Assembly: GCA_902806595.1 (NCBI GenBank)
Contig: CADCXC010000038.1
Span: 2,232,001 to 2,296,000 of the forward strand
DNA from: Pyrenopolyporus hunteri
Taxonomy: Eukaryota > Ascomycota > Sordariomycetes > Xylariales > Hypoxylaceae
Direction of reading: 5' to 3'
Length of the DNA stretch: 64,000 nucleotides
Position 1 is the stretch's first letter. The number at the start of each line of letters is the position of its first letter. Both the position numbers and the translations under genes were made by a program. Positions 34,259 through 46,300 of this stretch are shown here, in pieces. The notes beneath the pieces were generated by a model. That model had not been told where the DNA came from. It did no database searches and saw nothing but the letters and a program-made list of their open reading frames with translations.

Positions 34259-37200
34259 GGTTGCTAGACGTTTCGCTATGTGTGCGTGTCTTTGGGTGTG
34301 AGGTTGACGAAAGAGCGCTGATGAGTTTAGGTGCGAGAAAGAGGGAAGGATGGGTTTATGGCGAGAGTTGGCGTGTTAGGAGAGATTTGGCCGAAGCTTC
34401 AAAAGGTTCAAAGGGGGAAAAAAAGAATAGGGATGCGCGGTCTGATGAATGAGGGGCTGTTTTCGGGTTGGATTATTCTGCGATTTGACTGCTGGATTGC
34501 CCGCCAGCCCACTAAGCAGCCCACAGGTACCTACATACATACCTAGTACCTGCTGTAGAAGACAGAGACATGGGGCGGTGCGCTGGCTGAGTGGCTCTCC
34601 CTCCAGGCTCTAAACGAAGTATGTATTCATTTGACCTAACAATTCGCAATCCGTCAAGCCACATACATGCATAGAATGTATTCAAGTACCTACTCCATCT
34701 ACCTCCTTTGCTCCTTTGATAAACAGCTCAGCTGGAGTGGATACCCCGCCATTGTACCACAGTACCAATGTAGTATACGTCAGATGTTCCAGTTGAAAGC
34801 AGAAAATGGAAACCGAGGTCATTGAGCATCTACATACAAAAATGTGTGTCCCTATATCCGTATAAGCTCATTGTGACCGGAATCAATAACGAGACTCCCT
34901 ACTCCTTTCATGATCAACAAGTGCTGCTCGAAACAAAAGCATTCATGCAAGGTAGATAATGCATTCTTACAAAATCGAGATTTCGAAAGGGAAAAAAAAA
35001 ATACCTACTATACGAGACTGCTCACCGTCTCACCGTCATTCAAACAAGGTGAAATTTCAGACCCCAAAATTATGAGTTCGCCGTACACCGACATCTCTAC
35101 TGCCCCTCTACCAAGAGACTCGACCCGTCAGCTAAATTTTTATAGACTCCATTCTAGACAAAATATAGTTTCTAACGTATTTTTTTTTTTTTGAACCCAC
35201 AACGCCGTCCATACAGCTGGCTGTTCGGGTGCCCAAGTGCCCAGCGGTGTATGCCCCCATGCTCGCGAAGTGTGTGCGCATGAAGATGATCCGACACCCT
35301 CCGTCAGAGCATAGGCCTTCAACACGATCCTCACCGCCATCGTAACCTATTTTGTCCCACAGCGTTCGCGATCGCGACTCCTAGGTCCCCCTAGCCCCCA
35401 ATACAAGCCTAGGATGAGGGAGTTGTTGACACCACCATTGTCATGACCCTTACCCTTAGGCCGTATAGCGCCTCGCGCTCTATCGTGGTGGATTTAGGAG
35501 GATGGGCAAGGTAAGACAGTGGATTCGATCTTGTGCTGGCGCAAAGTAGACGGCATGTTCTATCCAATGTAGTTCCTACAGCGCCTCATATGTAGCTATT
35601 AATATGCACGATTTGTAAGTTGATGATCGTGACAGCTCATGACGGATTATTCTCTCTCATGAATAGTTTGCGATTACTAAGAAGACAACCATAATGCTAT
35701 GAGTTGTAAATCAATGAGCTTCGAACCACTAGATTAATGACAAAAATTCAGGCCCAGGCGTGATCATCCAAAATGAACACGGCTGTTGGCCGTCCGTACT
35801 ATGCTGTACCACCAGTCGACAGCCTAGTGCAGCTATTCCCGCATTGATGGATTTGTATGGACCCTAAAGTGTAGAAAACTCCGATAACTCACTGCGGTCG
35901 AGAGGTCACCCCCGATTCTACATAAGAGCGGATGGAACACGGTAACAGACGTATCCCGTTTGCTCGCCTCGATGTCTGATATAGGTAAATATTCTATGCC
36001 GATGGAGAAATAGCCGTTCGGCGAAAGGACTTTCGAGTCTCGCAAACTTTATGCGCACTTAGCGAGGGATCTGGGTAACGCAGATGTAAGAAATGTGACT
36101 GTTCCGTTTGTTCAAGGCATTTAAACCTGAATCAATCACGGGCCGGTAATATACATGGTAGTATCTTTACCTACCCTATTTATATCTGTACGGGTTGTCA
36201 ACTCTGGGCAAAGTTGTCTTCGGACACACGTGGTCATGCTACCAATCTAGGTAGTACTTATGACATACCTGCCTCAACAACACGATAGTCCTCTCCGTCA
36301 GCTCGGTCGGGCGTCGCATGTGAGCAGTTCCTCTTCCTGCCGATTTAGAACAGCTGAACGTGAAGATGGCGTTAAGCTAAACCTTGCATGGCCTTGTCGA
36401 TTATGTGTTAGTTCTTCGAACAGACAACGATGCGAGTTAGATCTCTCCTAGAGCGATCTACCACGTCGATCTCTAAGGATCCGAGCTAGGTAACCCGGGA
36501 CTATAATGTGTATACATGTCCCATACCGCACTGACGGCACGGACTCGCAAAGATTTCTTAAATAAGTAAACACGGCTTCATGTGACGCCTACCCATACAA
36601 GCTGGCCGGACTTCGTCACGATGTATACGTATAGAAGAGACCGTTGTCCGGTTCCAGACAGGATTCGCCTTGTAATTATTGGACTAACCTTGGCATAACC
36701 TAACATGTACAAATGAAGTTAGGCAAGTGCCGCCTGGTGGCTGCCGCGCGTCGGTGATAAAATCGAATCCTCTACGCAGTACATGTAGTTACCTTACTTG
36801 GGTACCGAGCTACATGATATTGTATTGTATTGTACCTACATAACGCTGCGTACGGAGGTTGTATTGTATCTCGGGAAGGAATACCCCGGGTCCATTGCTT
36901 CTCAGAGAAGGGACCGATTGCCCGAGGACAAGATCCGGGCTCTAGGTAGGATTAGAGAGTTAGGCTGCCTACCTGGTACCTACTTTGTATGCTTCCATGT
37001 TTCAAGGACCAGGATTACCCCTTTAAGCGCCATGAAACTAGCAGGCATGCGAGAACCCCTTTTCTACCTAACGAGATTTAGCTAATCAAGCTTCCCGCAA
37101 ATTCCCTAAAAGAGACTGAGAAGAAGAGACTGAGATGGAGAGAACCAACAAACCAACACAATTTTCCGTATTTTGTGCGTATAAACCACACACATATATA

Positions 37201-38866
37201 CCCACGTACAGGATAATATGTTCGTCCTAAATAAGATTGTCAACAATACCCAGTATTGACGCGAGGTCTCAACTGCTGTCAATCTTTGGACGACAACTTT
37301 CCCCCTGTAGGACTTGATAACGCGGTACGGCCAGCCCAGGTCGCATATTTTACAACGCCCGACTAGAGCATCTCGGAAGAGAGATATCTGAAATTAGCGG
37401 AACGTTCTGCTGACTGTTCCACCGCAGCCCAGTAATTCTTTCGAGCCGAAGCTAGCGTAAGGCGCCTACGTATTGCGCTGGCGCTGTGACGAATCCAAAA
37501 TTCGACCAAGATTCTCTTATCCTATCAGATTGGACGACTACAACGTAGTAATATGAGATATGCAGTCCTGGCCCGATGTACCGCTGCAGGCACGATGAAA
37601 GGAGCCTCCTTTTCATTTCCTCATGCTTACCTGTCGTTCCGGCATCTGCTCATCCTTCAAAATTATACCGTATACTTTACCCGCTGGTGGACCACTGGAG
37701 CCTCCCGAGCTTTACTCTGACTCGTCCGAGACTCTGTCGATTTTCCCTGTCTGTCGAGCCATCGAGAGAAGACAGGGGTTAAGTCGCCAAAGAGCCGTCG
37801 CCTCAGGGCGTCCCTTGACAGTATCTACGGCAAGCAATGCGACCCCGTACGTATCGTAAAAAGCTTCTCGAACCTCTTACAATATAACGTACGTAGACGT
37901 TGCGGTTGTCCATTTTCGCGCAACCGCTCAAATATTGGTGAACCCGCCGTGTCAGTTATTCCAAGCCAAGCGGTTCGGATACAAACGAACTTCCTAGTCT
38001 AAAGATGTCGTCAATGCTTGTGTGGCTGGCCTTGACACGCAGCACATATCAAATAATCCCGCTTTCTCCCCTGGGATCCATTCGCGTCATTCCAAAAACA
38101 CCCCAGTCCAGAGCAGAGAACCTGGGCCGACAAGGGCTACCCCTGGCGTCGTTCATAATGCGTTCTGGAGCTGAATCCTAGGCGTTGATCACCCTCTTCA
38201 AAATAACCGTCCCATGATCCATCAACCTCAAACGACTACTATTGTTGTCGGTGTTCTAGCATTGTCTAGGAGAGGTGGAATTCCCCAGACCGCCACAGAT
38301 GTCACAGTCGACGGTTTATGGTGTACGGTATGCAATAATCTGAACGGATACCGGTTTGTATAGTCAAGGATTTCTTCCCCCCCGGGGTCCGGGGATCAGT
38401 TGCTGATGGCTCAATAAGCTCGCACCTTGTTTCCTCTTGCCATAGTTCAAAACGGCGAGCGACGCACAAGCATGACCTTCTTACAGCTTGCCGGATAATG
38501 TTTATAGAGACTCTATGCAGAGACAGCAAATCAATACAGCATTGTTGGTTCCCTAGTATCCACAACACAAAAAAGCCTATATTCTAAGGTTTGAGGGACT
38601 TGGATCCTTCGCGGACTTATAACCTTCTCCTATACCTAGTTAAAGCACTTACTGGACCGCCTCCGGTGGATGGTTATGCAAGCCCGGATGCGTTCGCAAC
38701 GCACGTCCCCGACTACCCCATTCTAAGAAGACTAGGTCGTGTGTCAGATTCCGCCCTACTACAACCGTCTTATAGTGACGGTAGTACGCGTTACATAGGT
38801 GTTTTTACAGCTACGAGTTCATGTCGCTCTCGTCCTCAACCTGCCACGCCACCACTCGAAGTCAAT
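34259..38866. other. 4.6 kb gene-poor region
   Basis: This covers the profilin promoter and the upstream region of the next gene. Open frames are short (60-95 codons) with no recognisable domains. TACCT/AGGTA motifs occur near 34526-34552, 36248 and 36943-36981. An open stretch without ATG continues upstream of the next gene from 38591 and may contain an extra 5' exon. Confidence 0.45.
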
Positions 38867-40715
38867 ATGTCAGTGAGACCAAGCTCCTCTAGGGGCTTAA
38901 GCTCTAAGAGTTCAGCCGCCGCCAGCTTTAAGTACGACAAGAGAATCTCTAGGGACGACTCTTTTGTGAACCTCAGGACAGGTGCCGGAGCAGGATTCAA
39001 GCCACACGCATTCGCACGAGGACAGTTACCCACGCCGGAAATCAGCCCGCGGTCGTCACCTTCGCGGAAAACCTCCATCCCAACTATCAGGATGCCTACG
39101 CCGGAGTCCCTCAACGAATATCATTCTGCGGAGATCGGCATGGCGCTTGGAAGTCCCAGAGACATGCCGACGACTTACGGGAGCTCGCGGACACCTCAAG
39201 CCGCTCACAGAGCATATCAGGCTTCAACTACATCTCTGGTTTCAACCGCGCCTGGGGCTAGTACTACCGACTTGACGGACAAACCCCTACGTAGGAAGCA
39301 GTCGGGGAAGTGGAATTTGTTCAGTAGGTTTGGGAAGAAATCATCGGATCATTCACATTCCGGACAGGGCGACCAGAAAGGAGCGCAAATTCTCGAGCAT
39401 CCCACGGATACGGCTTCCCAGCGGAAGGGGGAGACGAAGGTAGAAAGAAGCCATACTATCACATCGCGGGGGACTCCGAAACATAAGCCCATCGTCGTTA
39501 GATCCCAGACAATGCCTTTTGATACAGAGCATCCACCACGGCCGCCCAAGTCCACCCCGAACGAGAAGAAGGCCAATGAAGCGCATGGGTTGCCGCCAAT
39601 GATGTTAGGTAGCAAGCCTGACCTGAGCGGACCTTTGTTAGACGTCGAGATACCGCGAATCACCATGGAGAGATACAGTGTCATGTTCGGAAGTGTCTTG
39701 CAACCACAACCCCCTCCTCTGTTAGCTAGACGACAAGCCACTGTCGAGAAGCTGAAAACTGTTGATGATGCTGCGGAGAAGGAAGAGGTAAGCCAAAATA
39801 CAGATATGTCAATTAGCTTTTGGGAATTAATTTTCTGAGTAGGCAAAGAAACATCGTGAAATCGCAAGGAGGGAGACGTCGCCCGCGAACACATCGCCTT
39901 CATTGGCCTTATTTCCTAACCCTCCAAAGAAACCGGTACAGGCTTCGTCCCACCCAACGTCGCGATTGAGATCAAATACATCTCCGGCGCTACTACCATC
40001 GCCTTCGAAGGCAACTTTTGACCATCCTATGCCTAATCGGCAGAAACCTTCAGATGACGGGCCTCAAACTGGGCACCGGAAGGTGCCGTCTGGTCACCGA
40101 GTCCAGAAGGACAAACTTACCATTGCGACTTTAGCTAGAGCGAGGGAGCAGGAGGCTGGTGCTAGGGAACGTCAATTCAGTCCCAATTCATCTAATTTAT
40201 TGCTCGACTCTCCGGCGGACCTATTGTCTCCCGAATCGGAGGTAATCAAGACAGAGCCTGTACGACCGAAAGCTTCGTATATACAAGAGCCCAAATGGCA
40301 GATGGTAACGCCCGCACAACAAACCCCTCCTACCGCTTCGTCAACAGCGGCCAGCGATAAGAAAAAGCCGCCTCCTTCCCCTGCACTATCCACCCTCTCG
40401 GACTTCAGCGAGACGTCGCAGGACGACATGTTCGACGATGGCCCTAACATGAACCCGGTAGAGCTGTCTATCGCCAGGCAGATATCGATTTCCAGACAGC
40501 AACGGAAGCTCCTGAAGCCGATGCAGACGGGGCTAGCTCCGTCTCACAGGCAAAGGAGCACCTCGAAACCGGTGCCCAAAATAGCTGTGGGCCAGAACGA
40601 GAGGTACGTCGAAGCTAAGACCTCGACGGCCACCGTAGTCATCCCGGAGGAACCGTCAGGCTCTCCCCAGGCACAGTATCGAAAGAGCGAGCGCGTTGTT
40701 CTGGACCTGGCGTGA
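38867..40715 (+). CDS. Large disordered fungal protein of unknown function
   Basis: Two exons, 38867-39787 and 39843-40715, separated by a 55-bp intron (GTAAGC ... TAG), give 597 aa from the first in-frame ATG. The protein is rich in Ser, Pro, Lys and Arg with no folded domain visible. The most conserved-looking element is a basic amphipathic motif, RRKQSGKWNLFSRFGKKSS, at about residues 144-162; similar motifs occur in uncharacterised fungal proteins. Later there are an acidic patch with repeated Asp and Phe (SDFSETSQDDMFDDG) and a basic QRKLLKP stretch. The open frame runs 92 codons upstream of this ATG without another ATG, and a TTTTTACAG acceptor lies at about 38800, so an upstream coding exon is possible. 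I do not know the function; a scaffold or signalling substrate is only a guess. Confidence 0.75.
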
Positions 40716-41624
40716 CGTGGCTCGGGCCTCAGCTTTTTTTTTTTTAACATTCATACCCGTTGTTACAGCAAGCTGTTCTATTGCATCGCCCATTTTTATC
40801 GAGTTGCGCAATTTTATTAAAAACTTCTATTCGGCGTTCGCGGCGCCCTTACTACTGGAAATTTGGTATAACCAGCATTTATAGAGGCTGAAAAAAGCTA
40901 TCGGAGGCTCGGACTTATTCTTCTTTTTATGTATATGGTTGGGAATATACCCCTTGGAGGATCAATACGAAAGAGTCTGCGACTCGCATTGCCACGCAAT
41001 CATTTACTTTGTCTCGTTGAGAAAGAAGGGGAGGGGGAGAAAGGAGGCGAGGGTTTAATGTGAGGGGGGACGCGCGATGCGCCTTGATGGTAATCGTTCG
41101 GTACCCCCTAATTTAAACTTGTCGAATGTGCGTGCAGAGGAGACTGTTGGGAAATGAGATGGGTCAGATTAGGACGAGGTCTAGCTTTGCGATAGTTAAA
41201 TCTGAATCTAGGCCGTTGTGCGTGGTTGGTTGAATATAACCACCCCTGACCCTATATAAATAAGCATAAGCATGAGCTTCGTATCCACGTGTTTGTCCAT
41301 TCATGTAGTAAGTAGTAATTATGCTAGCCCGCGTGTCTGCGAGGGACGTCTATGGAGCCATGGTCTGCGTAGCCTCCAACTTCATTCATTCTCTTACCCG
41401 GACGGTGTATAATACCCTCCTCCCCTAGGTTACCAACGAACGACTCTTCCGCTTCTTACGGGTGATCGGGGCGTTCGACACCCCGCGGATATAGACAGAC
41501 GAAACAAAATGACCATTCACATAGCCCCCAACTTCGCAAGCCTCGTCGCTATGCTAGAATGGTGACGCCCAAATTCGCTCTCTCAACTAATACCGGTGCA
41601 ACAGCTAACACATAACGACGGCGC
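40716..41624. other. Convergent intergenic region
   Basis: Two 3' UTRs. A short T run follows the upstream stop at about 40734-40745. No gene is recognised. Confidence 0.4.
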
Positions 41625-42617
41625 TTACATCACAACGCAGCACGAGTTCTGCTTCTTCGCTTGTTCTACGTAGGGTCAGCATCCCGTCTATTACGTAGAG
41701 TAGATATAAATATAGAAGTAAATATATATTTGAAGATGATGTAGAAGCGGAAGGAGACAAGGACAAGCGACGTACGGTAAAACATCTTGCTCTGGTTGCT
41801 CAGGCCGTCGCTCTTGGCGACGAGGTCGTCGATCTTCTCGCCGCGCTGGAGGACGCTCTCGATGGTCTTGTGGAGGGTGATCTTGGTCTCGTCGAGCTCG
41901 CGCTGGATCTTGAGGATGCTGTCGGCCTGGTGCGGGTCCTGGTACTTGGCCAGGTAGTCCTTGAGCTCGGGCATGGACACCGTCTGGCCCGCGGACCACG
42001 ACGACCGCGGGTGCGCGGCTAGGAACTCGTCCATCACCTTGGACAGCAGCTGGTGCGCCACCAGCGCCGGGTACTGGTGGTCCGAGATGATGATCCCGCA
42101 CACGCCCTCGGTGCGTCCGTACGCGTGGAATGTGTAGTCTGCGTGCTTGTTTAGTCGGGGGTCGTCCGGTTATTATATATTATTTCTATGCTGAGAGGGC
42201 TGCCTGGCAGTCGCACCTTGCTCTTCAACGTCCTGTCGTTGGCCCGGCCTCGTCCGCTCCGCCACCGTCTTCGCGAACATGGTCATGAACTCGCCATAGC
42301 TGAGTCGGCGTTAGTTAACCCCTCTCTTTCGGTAAAAATGTACGATAGGCAAGAATGACGGCTAAGGGGTCGGCTTATCGGTCGTACTTTGCTCGTGTGA
42401 AGCGCGAGTAGGCGCTCAACTCCTTCTCGGCGCATATCTCGACGCTCGGCCTGGCCTCGTTCTGGATGATCTATACGTGCCGAAAATATTCTATCAGTCA
42501 ACTTCCGATATGCTCTACTGCTACGTATGTTTATGGATCCATGCACGTTGGCGGTCGAGAATCGAGGGTTGAGGGCAAGGGCGCGTATCTACGTACTCCG
42601 ATGTAATGCAGCTTCAT
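41625..42617 (-). CDS. YKT6: Ykt6 R-SNARE (longin, prenylated)
   Basis: Five exons, 42617-42597, 42470-42388, 42299-42217, 42138-41776 and 41665-41625, give 196 aa. Residues 1-130 are the longin domain (MKLHYIGIIQ, SRFTRANYGEFMT, YTFHAYGRTEGVCGIIISDH). The R-SNARE motif follows (ILKIQRELDETKITLHKTIE to SNQSKMFY), with the central arginine in VLQRGEK. The tail ends Cys-Cys-Val-Val-Met: a palmitoylated Cys followed by a CaaX farnesylation box, which replaces a membrane anchor. Ykt6 acts in Golgi, endosomal and vacuolar/autophagosomal fusion. The last exon of 41 nt supplies the lipidation signal; the gene ends wrongly at intron 4 if it is missed. Confidence 0.96.
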
Positions 42618-43374
42618 GATGACAGATAGATAGGAAAGACGGCGATTCGGAGGGGCGGATTCGACGGACGAGATTGTATTTTTTTTTCTATTATGTAGCT
42701 GTTTGTCTACTGGTAACGGAACTGTTCCTTTTAAAATCGTATAAATCTAGAGGAGAGATCTCAATACTGAGTTTATTTAGTTGAGTGGAAGTCAAGTAAA
42801 GCAATATCAAGTACCTAAAGTGGATGTGATTGAAGTTGAAAGAGTTCGGCTTGGATTTGGAGGTGAAGTCGGTGCCACAGCCTTTGTCACATGTACAAAT
42901 ACCATGCATACCGCTCCTGCTCGCATAAGAGTGCCTCATGTATTAGGCTAGGTTAGGTACCTCAGGTACCCCTAGGAGTGACTTTAGGTGGAGCCGTGAA
43001 CCCATGGCGGGGCTTGAATTCTGGGGAATCAGTGCTAAACAGAGGAGGGCATTGGGTGCCTAGGCGCTGTAAGTACCTAGGGTGATCGATCCAGGTACCT
43101 ACTTCCATGTTCAGAAACCTGCAGCTAAGTTGGCCGGAACAGTCATCACCCGTCTTATTCATAAAAGTCGTTATCTCAGCCCAGAGTCATACGGATCCCG
43201 TACAAGACTTTGGGTAATCATAAACCGGGGGCGATATCATGAAAGATTTGCAAATAAGACCTTCCTACACAGTGCTGTGTAGTCCCGAGCCTTAGAACAA
43301 GTCTGTAACAATATAGGACAACTCATATAGTGCTTCAGAAGCTCTCACTCACTACGACCTAAACAACATACAAG
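42618..43374. promoter_or_regulatory. Divergent promoter region YKT6 / SLH1
   Basis: 757 bp between two divergent start codons. AGGTACCT-type copies lie at 42955-42974 and 43072-43101. Confidence 0.45.
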
Positions 43375-46300
43375 ATGTCGTCTACTTCGATGAGCGAGGC
43401 GGAAGCCCGATGGCGCGAACAGTTGGCAGCCATGAAAGCAGCCCTGGCAGACTTAAAGTTGCCGGATAAGCGTCCTTCCATCGAAGCTGAGTTGGATCTG
43501 AATTTTGATCTGGACGACGATGACTTTACCTCCGGCAATAGCGGTGACGATGTCTGGGACTTCATAGACGAAAGCGAGGAAGACCTATATAGCAGTGACT
43601 TCATCGAGGAATCGGATGGTCAGGTCGACGGCGAGAGTCACGGCCTGGCTCGCTTTGCGGAACGGTGTTCTACTATCGCTTCCAAGAACGGCTTATCCCC
43701 AGACGTATTCCAGACGCAGATTCTAGAGATCTTGAGCTCTCAAAGATCCGAGGATGAACTGCAATCCTCGCTTACTGATCTCGTCGGCTTTGACGATTTT
43801 GATTTCATCATTGACGTGCTATCTCAGAGACACGAAATCACTTCAAGTTTCGCCGCCCAGGAAGCGCAAAAGCCAACCGGCAGACTCTTGACTAAAGCTG
43901 AAAGAGACGAAGCCCTTCGCCGAAAGGATTTTGAGCATAAAAATGCTACTCTGGCCCCGAGTATGCATAAGGAGATACAATATCCACACATATACAAGAC
44001 GTATAATGCGGGCAACACGTTGAGCCATACTGGAAATAAATACGGCATGCCGGCTGGCACAGAGCGTAAGATACACGATAAATACGAGGAGTTTATAGTC
44101 CCCGCCGGGAAACCCGGTACGCTTCTTCCTGGACAGAAACTCATCCGCATAGCCGACATGGATGGGCTTTGTCGGACAACATTCAAAGGTTACAAGACCT
44201 TGAACAGGATGCAGAGTCTAGTTTACCCTGTGGCCTACAAGACAAGCGAGAATATGCTGATCTGTGCTCCTACTGGCGCGGGTAAGACAGATGCAGCTAT
44301 GTTGACAATTTTACAAACGATCAGCCAATACGTAACGCCAAATCCTATCGAGAATACGGAAGCGGTAGATTTTGCTGTCGATACCCAGGATTTCAAGATC
44401 GTCTACGTTGCCCCGATGAAAGCTCTCGCCGCAGAAATCACCGAGAAGCTAGGCAAGCGTCTTGCGTGGCTTGGTATCCGCTGCCGTGAGTACACGGGAG
44501 ATATGCACCTTACGAAATCTGAAATCGTGCAAACGCAAATCATCGTTACCACGCCTGAAAAGTGGGATGTTGTCACGAGGAAAGGCACTGGAGATACTGA
44601 ACTTGTCCAGAAGGTTAGACTGCTTATCATTGACGAAGTTCACATGCTTCACGATGAGCGAGGTGCCGTTTTGGAGTCCCTGGTGGCCCGGACGGAGCGA
44701 CAGGTTGAGAGTACGCAGTCCCTAATCCGCATTGTCGGACTTAGCGCTACCCTTCCTAATTACGTCGATGTTGCGGATTTCCTTAAGGTCAATAGATATG
44801 CCGGTCTTTTCTACTTCGATAGTTCTTTTCGCCCGGTCCCTCTCGAGCAACACTTCATCGGAGTTAAGGGCAAAGCCGGATCGAAGCAGTCTAGGGATAA
44901 CCTAGACATAGTAGCCTTCGAGAAAGTCAAAGATATGTTGATAGAGGAACATCAAGTTATGGTGTTCGTTCACTCTCGAAGAGATACTCTCCTAACCGCC
45001 AAAATGCTTCACAAGAAGGCCACCGAGGATAATTCTGCCGACCTCTTCGATCCAGCGGGACATCCGTACCATGAACAGGCTATTAGAGACATGAAATCTT
45101 CGAAGGCGCGCGAGCTCAGAGATCTCGTGCCTAAAGGACTAGGTATCCACCACGCTGGCCTAGCTCGATCGGACAGGAACCTCATGGAAAGGTTGTTTGC
45201 CGAGGGGGTTATTAAGGTACTTTGCTGTACGGCGACGCTCGCGTGGGGTGTCAACTTGCCGGCCGCCGCGGTCGTCATTAAGGGGACCCAGGTTTACAGT
45301 GCACAAGACGGAAAATTCGTAGATCTAGGAATTCTTGATGTGCTTCAAATATTTGGTCGTGCTGGACGACCTCAATTCGAAGACGTGGGTATCGGCATGA
45401 TCTGCACGACGCACGACAAGCTGGATCATTACCAGAGGGCAGTAACTGCGCAGCAGCCCATCGAGTCCAAGTTCTCTTCGAAATTGGTGGACAATTTGAA
45501 CGCCGAGATTGCGCTAGGTACTGTGACTTCTATCCCGGAAGCAGTCCAATGGATCGGCTACTCCTACCTCTTCGTCCGCATGCAGAGAAGCCCCATGACC
45601 TACGGGATCGAATGGGCCGAGATTAGAGATGATCCGACGCTTGTCCAGAGACGACGACAACTCGCCATTCAGGCAGCCCGGGTCTTACAGCAGAGCCAAA
45701 TGATCATCTTCAACGAAACAACAGAGGAACTCAGAAGCAAGGACGTTGGCCGCATCGCTAGCCAATACTATATTCAGCAGTCAAGTATTCAAATTTTCAA
45801 CAAGCGGATGAAGCCCTTGGCGACAGAAGCGGATAACTTGAAGATGATAAGCGAGAGTGGAGAGTTCGACAATATTCAGTCTAGAGACAATGAAGCCGAC
45901 GAACTAACTAGGCTAAGGGACGAAGTGACCTACTGTGACATTGGTGGCGGGATCGATACTCCTCAAGCAAAAACCAATATCCTGTTGCAATCTTACATCT
46001 CTCGAGCACAGCCAGAGGACTTCGCATTGTCGAATGATCTCAACTACGTAGCCCAGCAGTCTGGGCGAATTTGCCGCGCCTTGTTCATGATCGCCTTGAA
46101 CCGACGATGGGGACATCAGTGTTTAGTCTTGCTAACACTCGCAAAGTCTATCGAGAAACGGATTTGGCCTTTCCAGCACCCATTACATCAGTTTGATTTA
46201 CCTAAGTCGGTACTGAATCAGATTGATGGCAGGGATAATCTAAGTATCGAAGCCTTGCGCGAGATGGATGCCGCTGAGATCGGCAACCTAGTGCATAACA

